The position numbers and the translations under genes were made by a program. From assembly GCA_045537905.1 (NCBI GenBank), contig JAZSQJ010000044.1:1-34574 (forward strand): 34,574 nucleotides of DNA. The letters are read 5' to 3'. The notes under the pieces were generated by a model. The model was not told the DNA's origin. It saw only the letters and a program-made list of their open reading frames with translations, and made no database searches. Positions 1 through 9,057 of the stretch are shown piece after piece (the stretch's first letter is position 1; every line of letters starts with the position of its first letter). Source of the stretch: SIG636 sp045537905. GTDB taxonomy: Bacteria; Bacillota; Clostridia; Oscillospirales; CAG-382.

Positions 1-11
1 CTCCGACTTTT

Positions 12-455
12 TCATTTTTTAATTTTTTTGCTTATCAGCCAAAACAGCAAAACCGCAAGAGCCACGCCTATGCTATCTATAAACACATCCGTCACCTTGG
101 CTCCGCGGTGGGAGAAGATCTGTATAAGCTCGTCGGCACAAGCGGCAGTGATACCAAAGAGGGAAGACAGCACAAGGCTTTCCTTCAGGCTTTTACCAAA
201 CAGATACAGCACGAAAACGCAAATAAGGGTAAGCACAAAAAACTCGGTTATATGGGCACCCTTACGGACGATAAGCTGGGCAAAGTACTTTGTATCCTCT
301 ATACCGAGGGCATCCAGCAAGGGCTTTAACAGGTTTTCCAAGGGTGCGCTTTGGGCGGAGGATACCACACGGCTTTTTGCGGAATTGGAAAATATAAACG
401 TAAGCCACGCCACACCCGTAACCGTAAGGAATAGGGCGGCTATTCTCTTTTTCAC
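12..455 (-). CDS. VanZ-like family membrane protein
   Basis: A 147-residue integral membrane protein. It has an N-terminal hydrophobic segment (about residues 6-23), the motif VRKGAHITEF near residue 63, a hydrophobic stretch (about 70-87), a conserved CADELIQIF segment and a last hydrophobic helix before a Lys-rich tail. The Lys-x-x-His-x-x-Glu-Phe and Asp-Glu-x-x-Gln patterns are typical of the VanZ-like family. VanZ itself is linked to teicoplanin resistance, but chromosomal relatives mostly have no known role, so no resistance is claimed. The start is a GTG that overlaps the recN stop as GTGA, so it is the last gene of the recN transcript and is probably translationally coupled. Family call fairly sure; function unknown. 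Confidence 0.8.
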   Translation of the reverse strand: MKKRIAALFLTVTGVAWLTFIFSNSAKSRVVSSAQSAPLENLLKPLLDALGIEDTKYFAQLIVRKGAHITEFFVLTLICVFVLYLFGKSLKESLVLSSLFGITAACADELIQIFSHRGAKVTDVFIDSIGVALAVLLFWLISKKIKK

Positions 456-2128
456 AGCTTTGCTGCCTCCTTAAGCAGCTCCTTCGCCGCTTCGATGGTG
501 GCGTCGCCAAAGCTTATGCCGCCTATAATACGGGCAAGTTCCAGCACACGCTCCTCTTCGCTAAGGGCACTGACAAGGCTTTTCGTTCTGCCGTCCATCT
601 CGTGCTTGCTTACAAGCAAATGGGTATCAGCCAAAGCCGCTATCTGGGCAGAGTGGGTAACGCAAAGCACCTGCCTGTCCTCACCCACTGACAGCCTCTT
701 AAGGGCAAGACCTGTTTTTTGGGCGGTTTTGCCCGATATACCCGTGTCTATCTCGTCAAACACCATTACGGAAACGCCCTCTTTTTCAGCCAGCGCGGTC
801 TTAAACGCCAGCATAATCCTTGCCAGCTCACCGCCGGAGGCTATCTTTGACAAAGGCTTTGGTGCCTCCCCTGCGTTGGGTGCAATAAGAAGCTCCGCCT
901 CGTCCATACCCCCTGCCTGAGGCTCCGTTTCGGTAAAAGCAACCTTAAAGCTTACCGAGGGCATATCCAGCTCCCCAAGGCATTCTGCCACACGCTTTTC
1001 CAGCCTTACCGCCGCCTCTCGGCGTGTTCTGCCAAGAGCCGTGCCTTTCGCCAGAAGCTCTGCCTTACAGGCGGCTTTTTCTGCCTCCAGCTCCTCTATA
1101 TATTCGTCGCTGCCCTCTATCCTTGCCAGCTCCTCAAGAAGGCTGTCACGGGCAGTTAAAAGCCCCTCGTAATCAGTGCCAAACCTACGCTTAAGCTCCG
1201 ATATAAGCTCCAGCCTTTTTTCTACCTCGTCAAGCTCAGCCGCCGCACTGTCCGCATCGGTAGCGGCATAGTCCTTCAAGGTGTCGGCAATATCGTCTAT
1301 CTCACACTTAACGCTGTCAAGCCTGTCGTAAAGCTCCCTTGCCTCGGGCAAGTCGTCCCTCAAAGCCGCCAGTGCGTTCATTGCGGCGTAAACCCTTTCG
1401 CTTGCCGCCCCCTCCTGATTATACAGTCGGTCAAAGGCGCTTCCTGCGTTGCCTGCAATCTTCTCAGCGGCACGGAGCTTTTTCCTCGCCGTATCCAGCT
1501 CCTCCTCCTCGCCGCTCCTTAGCTTCGCCTTCTTAAGGGAGGCAAGCTTAAACTCCAGCATCTCCTTACGGAAGGAGGCGTCTGCCGCCTTTTCTTTTTC
1601 TGCCTCTATCTTCTCTGCCAGCTCGGTATATCTCTTGTAGCAGGCACGGTAGTCACCAAGGAGCGTATCGTTGCCTGCGTAGCTGTCTATAAGGGGCAGA
1701 TGCTTGGTTTTGTCCGCCAAAAGCAGGGTGTCCTGCTGACCGTGGATGTCAATAAGCAGCTCCGACACGGCGCGGAGTCTGGAGGAGGGAACCTGTCTGT
1801 CTCCAATCCTTGCCACACTTCTTCCGTCGGCAGAGATCCGCCTGCTTAAATACAAGGCACCGTCCTCGTCCGGTCTGACCCCCAGGTCTGCCAGCTTGTC
1901 CAGAGTGCCTTGGTCAAAGTAATCAAAGCAGCCCTCTACGAAGGCGTAGCTCTCACCGCTGCGGATAATCTCCTTGTCGCTCCTTGCTCCGCAAAGCAGG
2001 GAAAGGGCGTCCAATATAATGCTTTTGCCTGCCCCCGTCTCACCCGTAAGCACGGTGAAGCCGCCTGCAAACACCAGCGTATTTTCTTTAATAAGCGCCA
2101 CGTTTTCAATGTGAAGTGACGATAGCAT
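452..2128 (-). CDS. recN: DNA repair protein RecN
   Basis: An SMC-like ATPase of 558 residues, the usual RecN length, which acts in double-strand break repair. The Walker A motif GETGAGKS is at residues 29-36, long charged coiled-coil segments fill about 150-400, the ABC signature ASGGEL is at 430-435, the Walker B/D-loop VFDEIDTGISG is at about 456-466, and the switch histidine lies in VTHSAQIAA. The ATG has an AAAGGGG ribosome binding site 9 bases upstream. It follows argR directly, the same neighbour as in Bacillus subtilis (ahrC-recN), and is followed by the VanZ-like gene with a 4-base overlap. Nothing is missing. Confidence 0.97.
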   Translation of the reverse strand: MLSSLHIENVALIKENTLVFAGGFTVLTGETGAGKSIILDALSLLCGARSDKEIIRSGESYAFVEGCFDYFDQGTLDKLADLGVRPDEDGALYLSRRISADGRSVARIGDRQVPSSRLRAVSELLIDIHGQQDTLLLADKTKHLPLIDSYAGNDTLLGDYRACYKRYTELAEKIEAEKEKAADASFRKEMLEFKLASLKKAKLRSGEEEELDTARKKLRAAEKIAGNAGSAFDRLYNQEGAASERVYAAMNALAALRDDLPEARELYDRLDSVKCEIDDIADTLKDYAATDADSAAAELDEVEKRLELISELKRRFGTDYEGLLTARDSLLEELARIEGSDEYIEELEAEKAACKAELLAKGTALGRTRREAAVRLEKRVAECLGELDMPSVSFKVAFTETEPQAGGMDEAELLIAPNAGEAPKPLSKIASGGELARIMLAFKTALAEKEGVSVMVFDEIDTGISGKTAQKTGLALKRLSVGEDRQVLCVTHSAQIAALADTHLLVSKHEMDGRTKSLVSALSEEERVLELARIIGGISFGDATIEAAKELLKEAAKL

Positions 2129-2142
2129 AGCACACTACCCCT

Positions 2143-2598
2143 TTATTTCAAAAGCCTTGAAAGCTGTTGGCATATCTCCTTGGCGTCCTCGTTGGTGCGG
2201 GCAACGATAAACATAGTATCGTCCCCTGCCAGGGTGCCCACAACCCCCTCAAGGTTCATAGCGTCCACTGCCGCACCTGCCGCACTGCCCATCCCTGCAT
2301 AGGTCTTGATAACAACCATATTACAGGCGCAGTCCACACGGTAAACGGTCTCGGTAAATATAGTGCCCAGCTTGGCGGCAAAATCATCGTCGTTAACAGA
2401 CAAAGCGGCAGAATACCTGTAGCCGCCGTTACCGTCCGCCGCCTTAACTATCTTAAGGTCACGGATATCTCTGGAAACGGTTGCCTGGGTGGTATCAAAG
2501 CCAAGCCTTTTAAGATGGTCAAGCAGTTCCTCTTGAGTGCGTACGATCTCCCTTTGGATAAGGTCAAGAATGGCTGCGTGGCGTTGGGATTTTTTCAT
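2143..2598 (-). CDS. argR: Arginine repressor ArgR/AhrC
   Basis: A 151-residue hexameric arginine-dependent transcription factor. The winged-helix DNA-binding domain (about residues 1-70) carries ATVSRDIRDL at 39-48. The C-terminal oligomerisation and arginine-binding domain contains GMGSAAG and the arginine-contacting GDDT at 125-128. I chose the ATG at 2598 over TTG codons at 2601 and 2604 because GGGAG at 2609-2613 is then 10 bases upstream instead of 4-7, and because family members commonly start MKKSQRH. It is expected to repress arginine biosynthesis and activate catabolism elsewhere in the genome; no biosynthetic arg genes are in this window. The argR-recN pairing is conserved across Firmicutes. 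Confidence 0.96.
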   Translation of the reverse strand: MKKSQRHAAILDLIQREIVRTQEELLDHLKRLGFDTTQATVSRDIRDLKIVKAADGNGGYRYSAALSVNDDDFAAKLGTIFTETVYRVDCACNMVVIKTYAGMGSAAGAAVDAMNLEGVVGTLAGDDTMFIVARTNEDAKEICQQLSRLLK

Positions 2599-2629
2599 CA
2601 ACAAAACACTCCCTTCGTTTTACGGTGTA

Positions 2630-3499
2630 TCAGCCCTTGCCAAACTTTTGGTACAGGGTGTTACCGAAAGAATTGTTCTTAAAGCGTATAAGTCTGACCT
2701 TTTTGTCGGAGCGGCTTATGGAAACCGCCAGGTCATTATCGTTCAGTCTGAAATAAGAGCGTCCGTCCACCGTAACGACCGCCTCTGCGTGCTTGGCAGA
2801 GGGAACGTTTACCTTAATGGTGGAGTCGGGTCTGAACACCAGAGTACGGGCGGCGTCCAGAGAATGGGAGCAAACGGGGGTAACGCTAAGCAGCTCCAGC
2901 GTGGGGTCTATAACGGGACCGCCTGCCGCCATAGAGTAGGCGGTAGAGCCCGTAGGAGTTGCCACGATAATGCCGTCTGCCCTGTAACGGCTGACTAGGT
3001 TGCCGTCACAGCTTATGGTAAAGTCTGCCAGCCTGGAAACGATACCTCTTGTAATAGCGGTCTCGTTAAAGGCACGGGCAAAGAAAAGCTGTTTGCCGTT
3101 TTTGCCTATGCTTACGTCCAACAGCATCCTGTCCTCAACCCTGTAGTCACCCGTACAAAGACGCTCCAGGGTTTCAATCTCGCTTGCCTCCAGCTCGGTA
3201 ATATAGCCTACGTGGCCAAAGTTGACACCCAGCAGAGGCGTGCCTGTTTCTGCCGCACGCTTTGCCGCGCCGAGAACGGTGCCGTCACCGCCAAAAACGA
3301 TAACCACGTCGCAAACGTCGTAAAGCTCGTTTTGCGGTAATGCCTTTATCCTGTCGTTAAAGGCGGAGAAGTTGGAAAGGCGACCCTCGTCGGTGTAAAC
3401 CTCAGCCCCGTTCCGTTCCAGTATCTCTGCGGCGGCAAGGGCGCATTTAAGAGCGCCTGTTTTCGTTATATTGGGTATCAGCGCCGCTTTTCGTATCAT
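2630..3499 (-). CDS. nadK: NAD kinase
   Basis: An ATP-NAD kinase of 289 residues that phosphorylates NAD at the 2' hydroxyl of the adenosine ribose to give NADP. The catalytic and nucleotide-binding motif GGDGT is at residues 70-74, followed by a conserved FNET segment and the ADGIIVATPTGSTAYSMAAG region that binds NAD. The ATG at 3499 is taken as the start; a TTG one codon upstream (3502) sits at a slightly better distance (9 bases) from AGGGG, so the choice is not certain. It lies 15 bases after tlyA and 31 bases before argR, the usual position in Clostridia for this cluster. Confidence 0.95.
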   Translation of the reverse strand: MIRKAALIPNITKTGALKCALAAAEILERNGAEVYTDEGRLSNFSAFNDRIKALPQNELYDVCDVVIVFGGDGTVLGAAKRAAETGTPLLGVNFGHVGYITELEASEIETLERLCTGDYRVEDRMLLDVSIGKNGKQLFFARAFNETAITRGIVSRLADFTISCDGNLVSRYRADGIIVATPTGSTAYSMAAGGPVIDPTLELLSVTPVCSHSLDAARTLVFRPDSTIKVNVPSAKHAEAVVTVDGRSYFRLNDNDLAVSISRSDKKVRLIRFKNNSFGNTLYQKFGKG

Positions 3500-3514
3500 C
3501 AATATAATCAGCCC

Positions 3515-4255
3515 CTATTGCTTATAAAAAAGCGTTAAATATTCGGTATTTCCCTTACTGCCCTTGATGGGGGAGGGAATAGTTTGCTCCACCTTAAAGC
3601 CGTTATCCTTAGCGGCAAGGTCAATCTTAAGTAAAACCATTTGTAAAAGGGAACCTTTTTTGTCCTTTACAATACCCTTTTTGCCCACGTTCTCCCTGCC
3701 CACCTCAAACTGAGGCTTAACCAGGGTGATCATAGGCGTGCCTGCCTTGATAAGACCTGCTATTGCAGGATAGATAAGGGTTTGGGATATAAAGGAAACG
3801 TCCATAACCACGCCGTCGATAGGCGTGTCAAACATATCAGCGCTAAGAGTACGGGCGTTAACCCCCTCCATTACCACAACTCTGCCGTCCTCACGCAGGC
3901 TGGGGTGTAGCTGGTCGGTACCCACGTCCACGCTGTAAACCTTGGCGGCACCGTGCTCCAGAAGGCACTGGGTAAAGCCGCCTGTAGAGGCACCTATGTC
4001 CAAAAACACCTTGCCCTCTATCTCGGGCTTAAAGGCTTCGATAGCCGCCCGTAGCTTCTGTCCTGCTCTGGAAACGTCAACAGGGGTATCCAGATTAAGG
4101 GAAAACTGTGCCATAGGGTCAACAAGCTGGGACGGTTTTTCTATAGGCGTACCGTTTATAAGGGCAAGCCCCTCTTTAATAAGCTCCCTGGCTTTAGTGC
4201 GGCTTTCCGCAAAGCCTGCCTCACAAAGGGCAACGTCTGCTCTTTTAAGCTCCAT
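3515..4255 (-). CDS. tlyA: TlyA family rRNA (cytidine-2'-O)-methyltransferase
   Basis: A 246-residue protein with an N-terminal S4 RNA-binding domain (about residues 1-60) followed by an FtsJ/RrmJ-type Rossmann methyltransferase domain. The SAM-binding motif FLDIGASTGGFTQCLL is near residue 85. The Lys-Asp-Lys-Glu residues expected for 2'-O methylation appear in GQKLRAAIE, VMDVSFIS, LVKPQFE and KGNTEYL. Mycobacterial TlyA methylates 16S and 23S rRNA and gives capreomycin sensitivity; the older name hemolysin A is misleading. It follows dxs by 5 bases, with its GGGAG ribosome binding site inside the end of dxs, and corresponds to B. subtilis yqxC. Confidence 0.93.
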   Translation of the reverse strand: MELKRADVALCEAGFAESRTKARELIKEGLALINGTPIEKPSQLVDPMAQFSLNLDTPVDVSRAGQKLRAAIEAFKPEIEGKVFLDIGASTGGFTQCLLEHGAAKVYSVDVGTDQLHPSLREDGRVVVMEGVNARTLSADMFDTPIDGVVMDVSFISQTLIYPAIAGLIKAGTPMITLVKPQFEVGRENVGKKGIVKDKKGSLLQMVLLKIDLAAKDNGFKVEQTIPSPIKGSKGNTEYLTLFYKQ

Positions 4256-4260
4256 ATTTT

Positions 4261-6117
4261 CTAAACTCCCGTTTTATTTATAATCTCCTCGGCTATCTGC
4301 TCGGGTGCAAATCCGCACTCCTCAAACAGCCTGCCCGTTTCCCCGTGGGAAACGAAGCGTTCATCCACGGCACGGATGATTATATTTCTGCCTGCGGAAA
4401 GACCTCTTTCCGTAAGCAGTGCCGTAATATGCTCGGCAAAGCCGCCGCACTTAACACCCTCCTCCAAAAAGTAAAGGGTATCATAGCCGGCAATAAGCCC
4501 CTCAAAGGTCTCCGCCTCAAGGGGTTTAAGCCTCAGCACCTTAATAACTCTTACAGATATATCCTTTTCGTTTACAATCAGCTTTGCCGCCTCTATAGCG
4601 TTATAGGCGGTCCTGCCGTAGGTAATAAGGGCTATCTTTTTTTGACCCTTGCCGAAATCCGCATAGGATACGGTACCGCAGCTACGGAAAACACTGCGGT
4701 CGTAGCTCTTTTCACTGCCTCTGGGGTAACGGATAGCGGTAAGCCCCTTAAAGCTAAAGGCATCGCCAAAGGCAATTTCCATATCCTCGTAGCTCTCAGG
4801 CGACCAAAGGGAGCTGCCCGGAAGCTGCAGCATAAAGCCCACGTCAAACAGACCGTGGTGGGTAGGGCCGTCCTCCCCCACTATTCCTGCTCTGTCCAGT
4901 GCAAGAATCATAGGCAGACCTTGCAGTGCCGCATCGTGTATAAGCTGGTCATAGGCACGCTGGGCAAAGGTGGAGTACACCGCAAATACGGGGTGCATAC
5001 CCCCTGCAGAAAGACCTGCCCCAAAGGTAAGGGCGTGCTCTTCTGCAATACCAACGTCAAAAAACCTGTCCTTATACCGCTCCGCAAAGGAGCTAAGCCC
5101 CGTACCGTCGCACATAGCGGCAGTAATGGCGCAAAGACTACCGTCTGCCGCCCCTTGCTTTACCATTATGTCACCGAAAACAGAGGAAAAGCCACTGCTT
5201 TCCTTAAATACACCGCCCTTGGGTACGCCGTGATATTTCTCGGGCGACTCCTCAGCAGGGGCAAAGCCCTTGCCCTTAAGAGTGCGTACGTGGATAATAC
5301 TGCTTTTTTTGTCACGCATTGCGTCACGAAGCACCGCCTGCAGGTGGGATATATCGTAGCCGTCAACGGGTCCGTAGTAGTTAAGACCCAGACTTTCAAA
5401 CATATTGTCACGCCACACAAGACGCTTTACAAAGTTTTTTACCGCCCTTGCCGCTACGGTAAGGGGTCTGCCCACAAGAGGGATAGCGGCAAAAAAACGC
5501 TTAAGCTTATACTTAAAGCCCAGATATCTGGTGCTGGTGCTAAGCCTTCTCATATAGCGGTTGATACCGCCCACGTTAGGCGCTATAGCCATCTCGTTAT
5601 CGTTGAGGATAACTATAAGCCGCAACTCCTGCTCGGCAATATTGTTAAGTGCCTCGTATATCATACCGCCCGTAAAGGCGCCGTCCCCTGCAACGGCAAC
5701 GGTAAAGCTTTGCTTGCCTGCCAGTGCGTCTGCCGCCGCAAGGCCTACCGCCGCCGACACCGAGGTGCTGGCGTGACCTACGCCAAAGCTGTCGTGCCGG
5801 CTTTCTGCCCTTTTGGGGAAGCCCGACAAGCCCCCGTAGGTGCGTATGCTGTCTATGTCCTTGTATCTGCCCGTAAGCATCTTGTGTACGTAAGCCTGGT
5901 GACCAACGTCCCATATTATCCTGTCCTCGGGCGAGTTAAGTACCGAGTGCAGGGCGATGGTAAGCTCCACCACGCCAAGGTTAGAGGCAAGGTGTCCGCC
6001 GTTAACGGGCACTATCTCAAGAAGCTTTTCTCTTACCTCGTCAGCAAGAGCCTTAAGCTCCTTAACGCTCATCCCTTTAAGCTCACCGGGGCCTTTAATG
6101 TCTTTTAGTATACTCAA
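4261..6117 (-). CDS. dxs: 1-deoxy-D-xylulose-5-phosphate synthase
   Basis: A thiamine-diphosphate enzyme of 618 residues that condenses pyruvate and glyceraldehyde 3-phosphate, the first step of the MEP isoprenoid pathway. Family landmarks are SNLGVVELTIALH, WDVGHQAYVHK, GHASTSVSAAVGLA, the thiamine-binding GDGAFTGGM, DRAGIVGEDGPTHHG and the activating glutamate in GIAEEHALTF. The start is TTG at 6117-6115: GGAG lies 7 bases upstream and no in-frame ATG nearby gives the conserved N-terminus. It has its own promoter in the 98-base gap to ispA and leads the segment dxs-tlyA-nadK-argR-recN. Confidence 0.97.
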   Translation of the reverse strand: MSILKDIKGPGELKGMSVKELKALADEVREKLLEIVPVNGGHLASNLGVVELTIALHSVLNSPEDRIIWDVGHQAYVHKMLTGRYKDIDSIRTYGGLSGFPKRAESRHDSFGVGHASTSVSAAVGLAAADALAGKQSFTVAVAGDGAFTGGMIYEALNNIAEQELRLIVILNDNEMAIAPNVGGINRYMRRLSTSTRYLGFKYKLKRFFAAIPLVGRPLTVAARAVKNFVKRLVWRDNMFESLGLNYYGPVDGYDISHLQAVLRDAMRDKKSSIIHVRTLKGKGFAPAEESPEKYHGVPKGGVFKESSGFSSVFGDIMVKQGAADGSLCAITAAMCDGTGLSSFAERYKDRFFDVGIAEEHALTFGAGLSAGGMHPVFAVYSTFAQRAYDQLIHDAALQGLPMILALDRAGIVGEDGPTHHGLFDVGFMLQLPGSSLWSPESYEDMEIAFGDAFSFKGLTAIRYPRGSEKSYDRSVFRSCGTVSYADFGKGQKKIALITYGRTAYNAIEAAKLIVNEKDISVRVIKVLRLKPLEAETFEGLIAGYDTLYFLEEGVKCGGFAEHITALLTERGLSAGRNIIIRAVDERFVSHGETGRLFEECGFAPEQIAEEIINKTGV

Positions 6118-6163
6118 AATATATCTCCGTAAATATGGACTTTGTTATACAAGCCCCATATCT

Positions 6164-6191
6164 ATTATACACTGTTTTTTCACTTTTTCAA
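6164..6191 (-). promoter_or_regulatory. Sigma-A-type promoter of dxs
   Basis: On the minus strand TTGAAA (6191-6186) is followed by a 16-base spacer and a perfect TATAAT (6169-6164). The predicted start site falls about 40 bases upstream of the TTG start of dxs. This separates dxs and its followers from ispA as an independent or secondary transcription unit. Confidence 0.75.
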
Positions 6192-6215
6192 GGGTTTTTA
6201 TGCAAAATATGTATA

Positions 6216-7112
6216 TTAATACTCTCTGCAAAGCAAATATTCACAAAGTCCCTTAAGGGTCTCGCCCGTCTCTCCTCCGATAGCCTCCGCCCTGCTTACG
6301 GCGCTTTTTGTAAGTGCCTCCGCCTTAAGCCTTGCCTTTTCCATACCTGCCCTTGTAACGTAGGTGTTCTTTTCTGCCGCCGCATCCTTGCCCACCGTTT
6401 TACCCAGCTTGCCACCCTCTGCGGTGGCGTCAAGTATATCGTCTATTATCTGAAAAGCCAGTCCTATCTCCTCTGCCATAGCAACGGCGTTTTCGGTCTG
6501 GCTGTCAGTAGCACCTGCGGCAATACAGCCAAGCTCTGCCGCCGCCTTTATCATAGCCGCCGTCTTAAGCAGATGGGTCTTTTCCACCGCCTCAAGCTCT
6601 ACGGCACGCTTTTCGCAGTACAAATCCAGCTCCTGCCCGCCGCACATCCCGTCCATACCTGCACAGTCTGCCAGCACGCTTACGGCTCTTGCGTTCTGCT
6701 CTGCCGTGCAAAGGCTGTTCCCTGCAATAGCGCCAAAGCTTTCTATCATCAAAGCGTCGCCTGCCAGTATGGCGGTGTACTCATCAAACTGCTTGTGGTT
6801 GGAGGGCTTGCCACGTCTCAGGTCGTCGTTGTCCATGGCGGGCAGGTCGTCGTGGATAAGGGATGCGGTATGCATAAACTCAAGGGCAGCCCCGTAGGGA
6901 AGCGCCTTTTCCGCACTGCCGCCAAAGGCCCTGCACGTAAGCACGCACAGATAGGGGCGTATCCGTTTGCCCCCTGCAAAAACCGAGTACTCTACAGACT
7001 CCTTAAGCCTTTCGTAGCCCTTTCTGTCCACGGCTCTCCGTTCCAGTATTTTTTTCATCTCCGCCTCTACAAGGAGGGCGGTTTCCTTCAGTTCCTTTTC
7101 TATGCCGTTCAT
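6216..7112 (-). CDS. ispA: Polyprenyl synthetase (farnesyl/geranylgeranyl diphosphate synthase)
   Basis: A trans-prenyltransferase of 298 residues that elongates DMAPP with IPP. The substrate-binding FAGGKRIRPYL is at residues 45-55. The first Asp-rich motif HDDLPAMDND spans 87-96 with the bacterial DDxxxxD spacing, and the second, QIIDDILD, is at 221-228. LGKTVGKDAAAEKNT is the usual C-terminal lysine-rich motif. The product is most likely farnesyl diphosphate, judged from length and synteny with B. subtilis ispA, but chain length cannot be fixed from sequence alone. It sits between xseB (30 bases upstream) and dxs, so pathway entry and elongation genes are adjacent. Confidence 0.92.
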   Translation of the reverse strand: MNGIEKELKETALLVEAEMKKILERRAVDRKGYERLKESVEYSVFAGGKRIRPYLCVLTCRAFGGSAEKALPYGAALEFMHTASLIHDDLPAMDNDDLRRGKPSNHKQFDEYTAILAGDALMIESFGAIAGNSLCTAEQNARAVSVLADCAGMDGMCGGQELDLYCEKRAVELEAVEKTHLLKTAAMIKAAAELGCIAAGATDSQTENAVAMAEEIGLAFQIIDDILDATAEGGKLGKTVGKDAAAEKNTYVTRAGMEKARLKAEALTKSAVSRAEAIGGETGETLKGLCEYLLCREY

Positions 7113-7142
7113 CTTAAATACCCCTTTTCTTTTTACGGAAGG

Positions 7143-7331
7143 CTAGCCCTCGTCACCAACCTTGGTAACCTTTTGCTCCGCCTCGGTAAGCACCTTTTCG
7201 CAGTACTCCACCAGGGTCTTGCCTTCCTCAAACAACGCCAGGGTCTTATCCAGGGGAGCCTTGCCCCCTTCTATCTCACGAACCACTGCCTCAAGTCTTG
7301 CAAGGGCACTTTCAAATGTCATTTGTTCCAT
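7143..7331 (-). CDS. xseB: Exodeoxyribonuclease VII small subunit
   Basis: A 62-residue helical protein matching XseB across its length: FESALARLEAVVREIEGGK, then PLDKTLALFEEG and a C-terminal acidic helix. It partners XseA in exonuclease VII, which degrades single-stranded DNA to oligonucleotides. The ATG at 7331 has a GAGG site 7 bases upstream and overlaps the end of xseA by 13 bases; an alternative ATG at 7322 would make an ATGA overlap. Confidence 0.93.
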   Translation of the reverse strand: MEQMTFESALARLEAVVREIEGGKAPLDKTLALFEEGKTLVEYCEKVLTEAEQKVTKVGDEG

Positions 7332-8596
7332 ATCTCTACCTCGTCTGCCGTAGTTTTAACCCTGCCGTCTGCAAACCGCAGCTTAAGGGTGTTACCCTTT
7401 TCTATCTTAGCCGCCGTAACAACGGCGTTACCCTCGGCGTCAAACACCGCCGCATAGCCACGCTCAAGAACAGCCAAGGGGTCAAGGGCATAAAGCTTTT
7501 CCTTAAGGGAGTCAAGCCGCATACCGTATAGCTTAAACCTGCTTGCGCCTGCACTGCCAAGCCTTGCTTCAAGGCCTCTTACCGTCTGTCCCTTGATGGC
7601 TAGTGCGGATTTTACTGCCGTGCCCATCCTGTGGGACAGGTCTGCAATACGCAGTCTCTTATCGTCAAAGCCTGCGGTAGGAGAGCGTAGAGCAGGCGAC
7701 GCCGCCAAGGTACTAAGTAAGCGTTTTTCGTTGGCTATACGCTGTAACAAAAGGCTTGTCATACGGCTTCTTGCGTTTTCAAATCTGCGTAAAATATCCG
7801 CCCTGTCGGGAAAAACTATCTCTGCCGCCGCCGAGGGTGTAGGCGCCCTCAGGTCTGCCGCAAAATCGCACAGGGTAAAGTCCGTCTCGTGGCCTACTGC
7901 CGATACCACAGGTATGCGGGAGGCGGCCACCGTCCTCGCCAACAGCTCACTGTTAAACTCCCACAGCTCCTCAATACTGCCGCCGCCTCTGCCGATAATG
8001 ATAACGTCAACGGGGCGTTTGGTGTTAAAATAGCGTACACCTGCCGCCAGCATCTCAGCCGCCCCTGCTCCCTGTACCAGGGAGGGGTAAATTATAAGCT
8101 CCGCCGCAGGGAAACGCCTGCCTGCCACGTTGATAACGTCCTGTACAGCCGCCCCCGTTGCACTGGTTATAACGCCTACGTGCATAGGTATCTTGGGTAG
8201 CTTTTTCTTTCGTGCCGTGTCAAAAAGCCCCTCTGCCGCCAGCTTCTTTTTAAGCTGCTCCAGAGCAACGAACAGGTTGCCCTCTCCCTCTACGGTAATG
8301 CTGTCCGCATAAAGCAGGTACTGACCCCCTGCAGGGTATACGGAAATACGGCCGCTGCATACGACTGTCATACCGTTTTCAGGCTTGAAGCTAAGCCTTT
8401 CGGCGTGGCTACCGAACATCACCGCCTTAAGCACTGCCTCCTTGTCCTTCAGGGTAAAAAACACGTGCCCTCTGCCCGAGGGGGCAGAAACGTTTGACAG
8501 CTCACCCTTAACGCTTATTTTCCTTAGCTGGGGAGACGCCTCTATGTAGCTTTTTACAAAGCCCGTAAGCTCGGCAACGCTGTAAATGCGTTCCAT
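7319..8596 (-). CDS. xseA: Exodeoxyribonuclease VII large subunit
   Basis: The catalytic subunit of exonuclease VII, 425 residues. An N-terminal OB-fold (about residues 1-100, with VKGELSNVSAPSGRGHVFFTL) binds single-stranded DNA. The catalytic core includes VGVITSATGAAVQDVI, IIGRGGGSIEELWEFN, SAVGHETDFTLCDFAADLRA and TPSAAAE. The C-terminal helical part is followed by the conserved DPLAVLERGYA segment. The ATG shares one base with the nusB stop (TAATG) and the gene overlaps xseB, so nusB-xseA-xseB are almost certainly co-transcribed. Confidence 0.96.
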   Translation of the reverse strand: MERIYSVAELTGFVKSYIEASPQLRKISVKGELSNVSAPSGRGHVFFTLKDKEAVLKAVMFGSHAERLSFKPENGMTVVCSGRISVYPAGGQYLLYADSITVEGEGNLFVALEQLKKKLAAEGLFDTARKKKLPKIPMHVGVITSATGAAVQDVINVAGRRFPAAELIIYPSLVQGAGAAEMLAAGVRYFNTKRPVDVIIIGRGGGSIEELWEFNSELLARTVAASRIPVVSAVGHETDFTLCDFAADLRAPTPSAAAEIVFPDRADILRRFENARSRMTSLLLQRIANEKRLLSTLAASPALRSPTAGFDDKRLRIADLSHRMGTAVKSALAIKGQTVRGLEARLGSAGASRFKLYGMRLDSLKEKLYALDPLAVLERGYAAVFDAEGNAVVTAAKIEKGNTLKLRFADGRVKTTADEVEIWNK

Positions 8597-8997
8597 TACT
8601 GCTCCGCCTTAACGGTGGTGTAAACGCCGCCCAGAACGCCGTTGGCAAAGCTTGCGCTTTCGGGGGTGTCGTACTTTTTTATAAGCTCCAGCGCCTCGTT
8701 TATAGCTATCTCCGCCTTCATATCGGTAAAGGTAAACTCATAAATACAAAGCCTCATGGCGGTCCTTGCAACCTTGCTCAAGCGCTCACTGCGCCAGTTG
8801 ATAAGGGCGCTGTCAAGGAGGGCGTCAATCTCACCGATTTTAGCCATAGCACCCTCAAAAAGCCCCTTGCCGAAACCGCTTATTTTAAGCTCTCTTGCCT
8901 CACGGGCGAGGGAAAGGGTCTCCTCTACGGGGTCGTCCTTGAAGTTCTGTTCAAAAAGCAGTATAAAAGCCGCTTCTCTTGCTTCGGTTCTCGTCAT
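8596..8997 (-). CDS. nusB: Transcription antitermination factor NusB
   Basis: A 133-residue all-helical RNA-binding protein that, with NusE/S10, binds boxA in rRNA leaders. It shows REAREAAFILLFE at the N-terminus, a central region ending in SERLSKVARTAMRLCIYEF, and the conserved AINEALELIKKY followed by ASFANGVLGGV. I start it at the ATG at 8997, because GAAGG lies 7 bases upstream; a GTG at 9003 would abut the ribosome binding site. It is the first gene of the minus-strand run and has a strong promoter in front. Confidence 0.95.
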   Translation of the reverse strand: MTRTEAREAAFILLFEQNFKDDPVEETLSLAREARELKISGFGKGLFEGAMAKIGEIDALLDSALINWRSERLSKVARTAMRLCIYEFTFTDMKAEIAINEALELIKKYDTPESASFANGVLGGVYTTVKAEQ

Positions 8998-9057
8998 ATA
9001 CACACCTTCTCTTTATAAATAAAAAGTCATTGTTTTTGCATAAACTACCAATTATAA

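Noticed and set aside
12..455. Glycopeptide (teicoplanin) resistance gene
   Set aside because: VanZ-like proteins are common chromosomal genes; no vanHAX or regulator is present, so only the family name is given.
4345..6108. Long open frame of 587 codons opposite dxs
   Set aside because: It is an antisense shadow caused by codon bias of dxs; its product is basic, without family features, and dxs is unmistakable.
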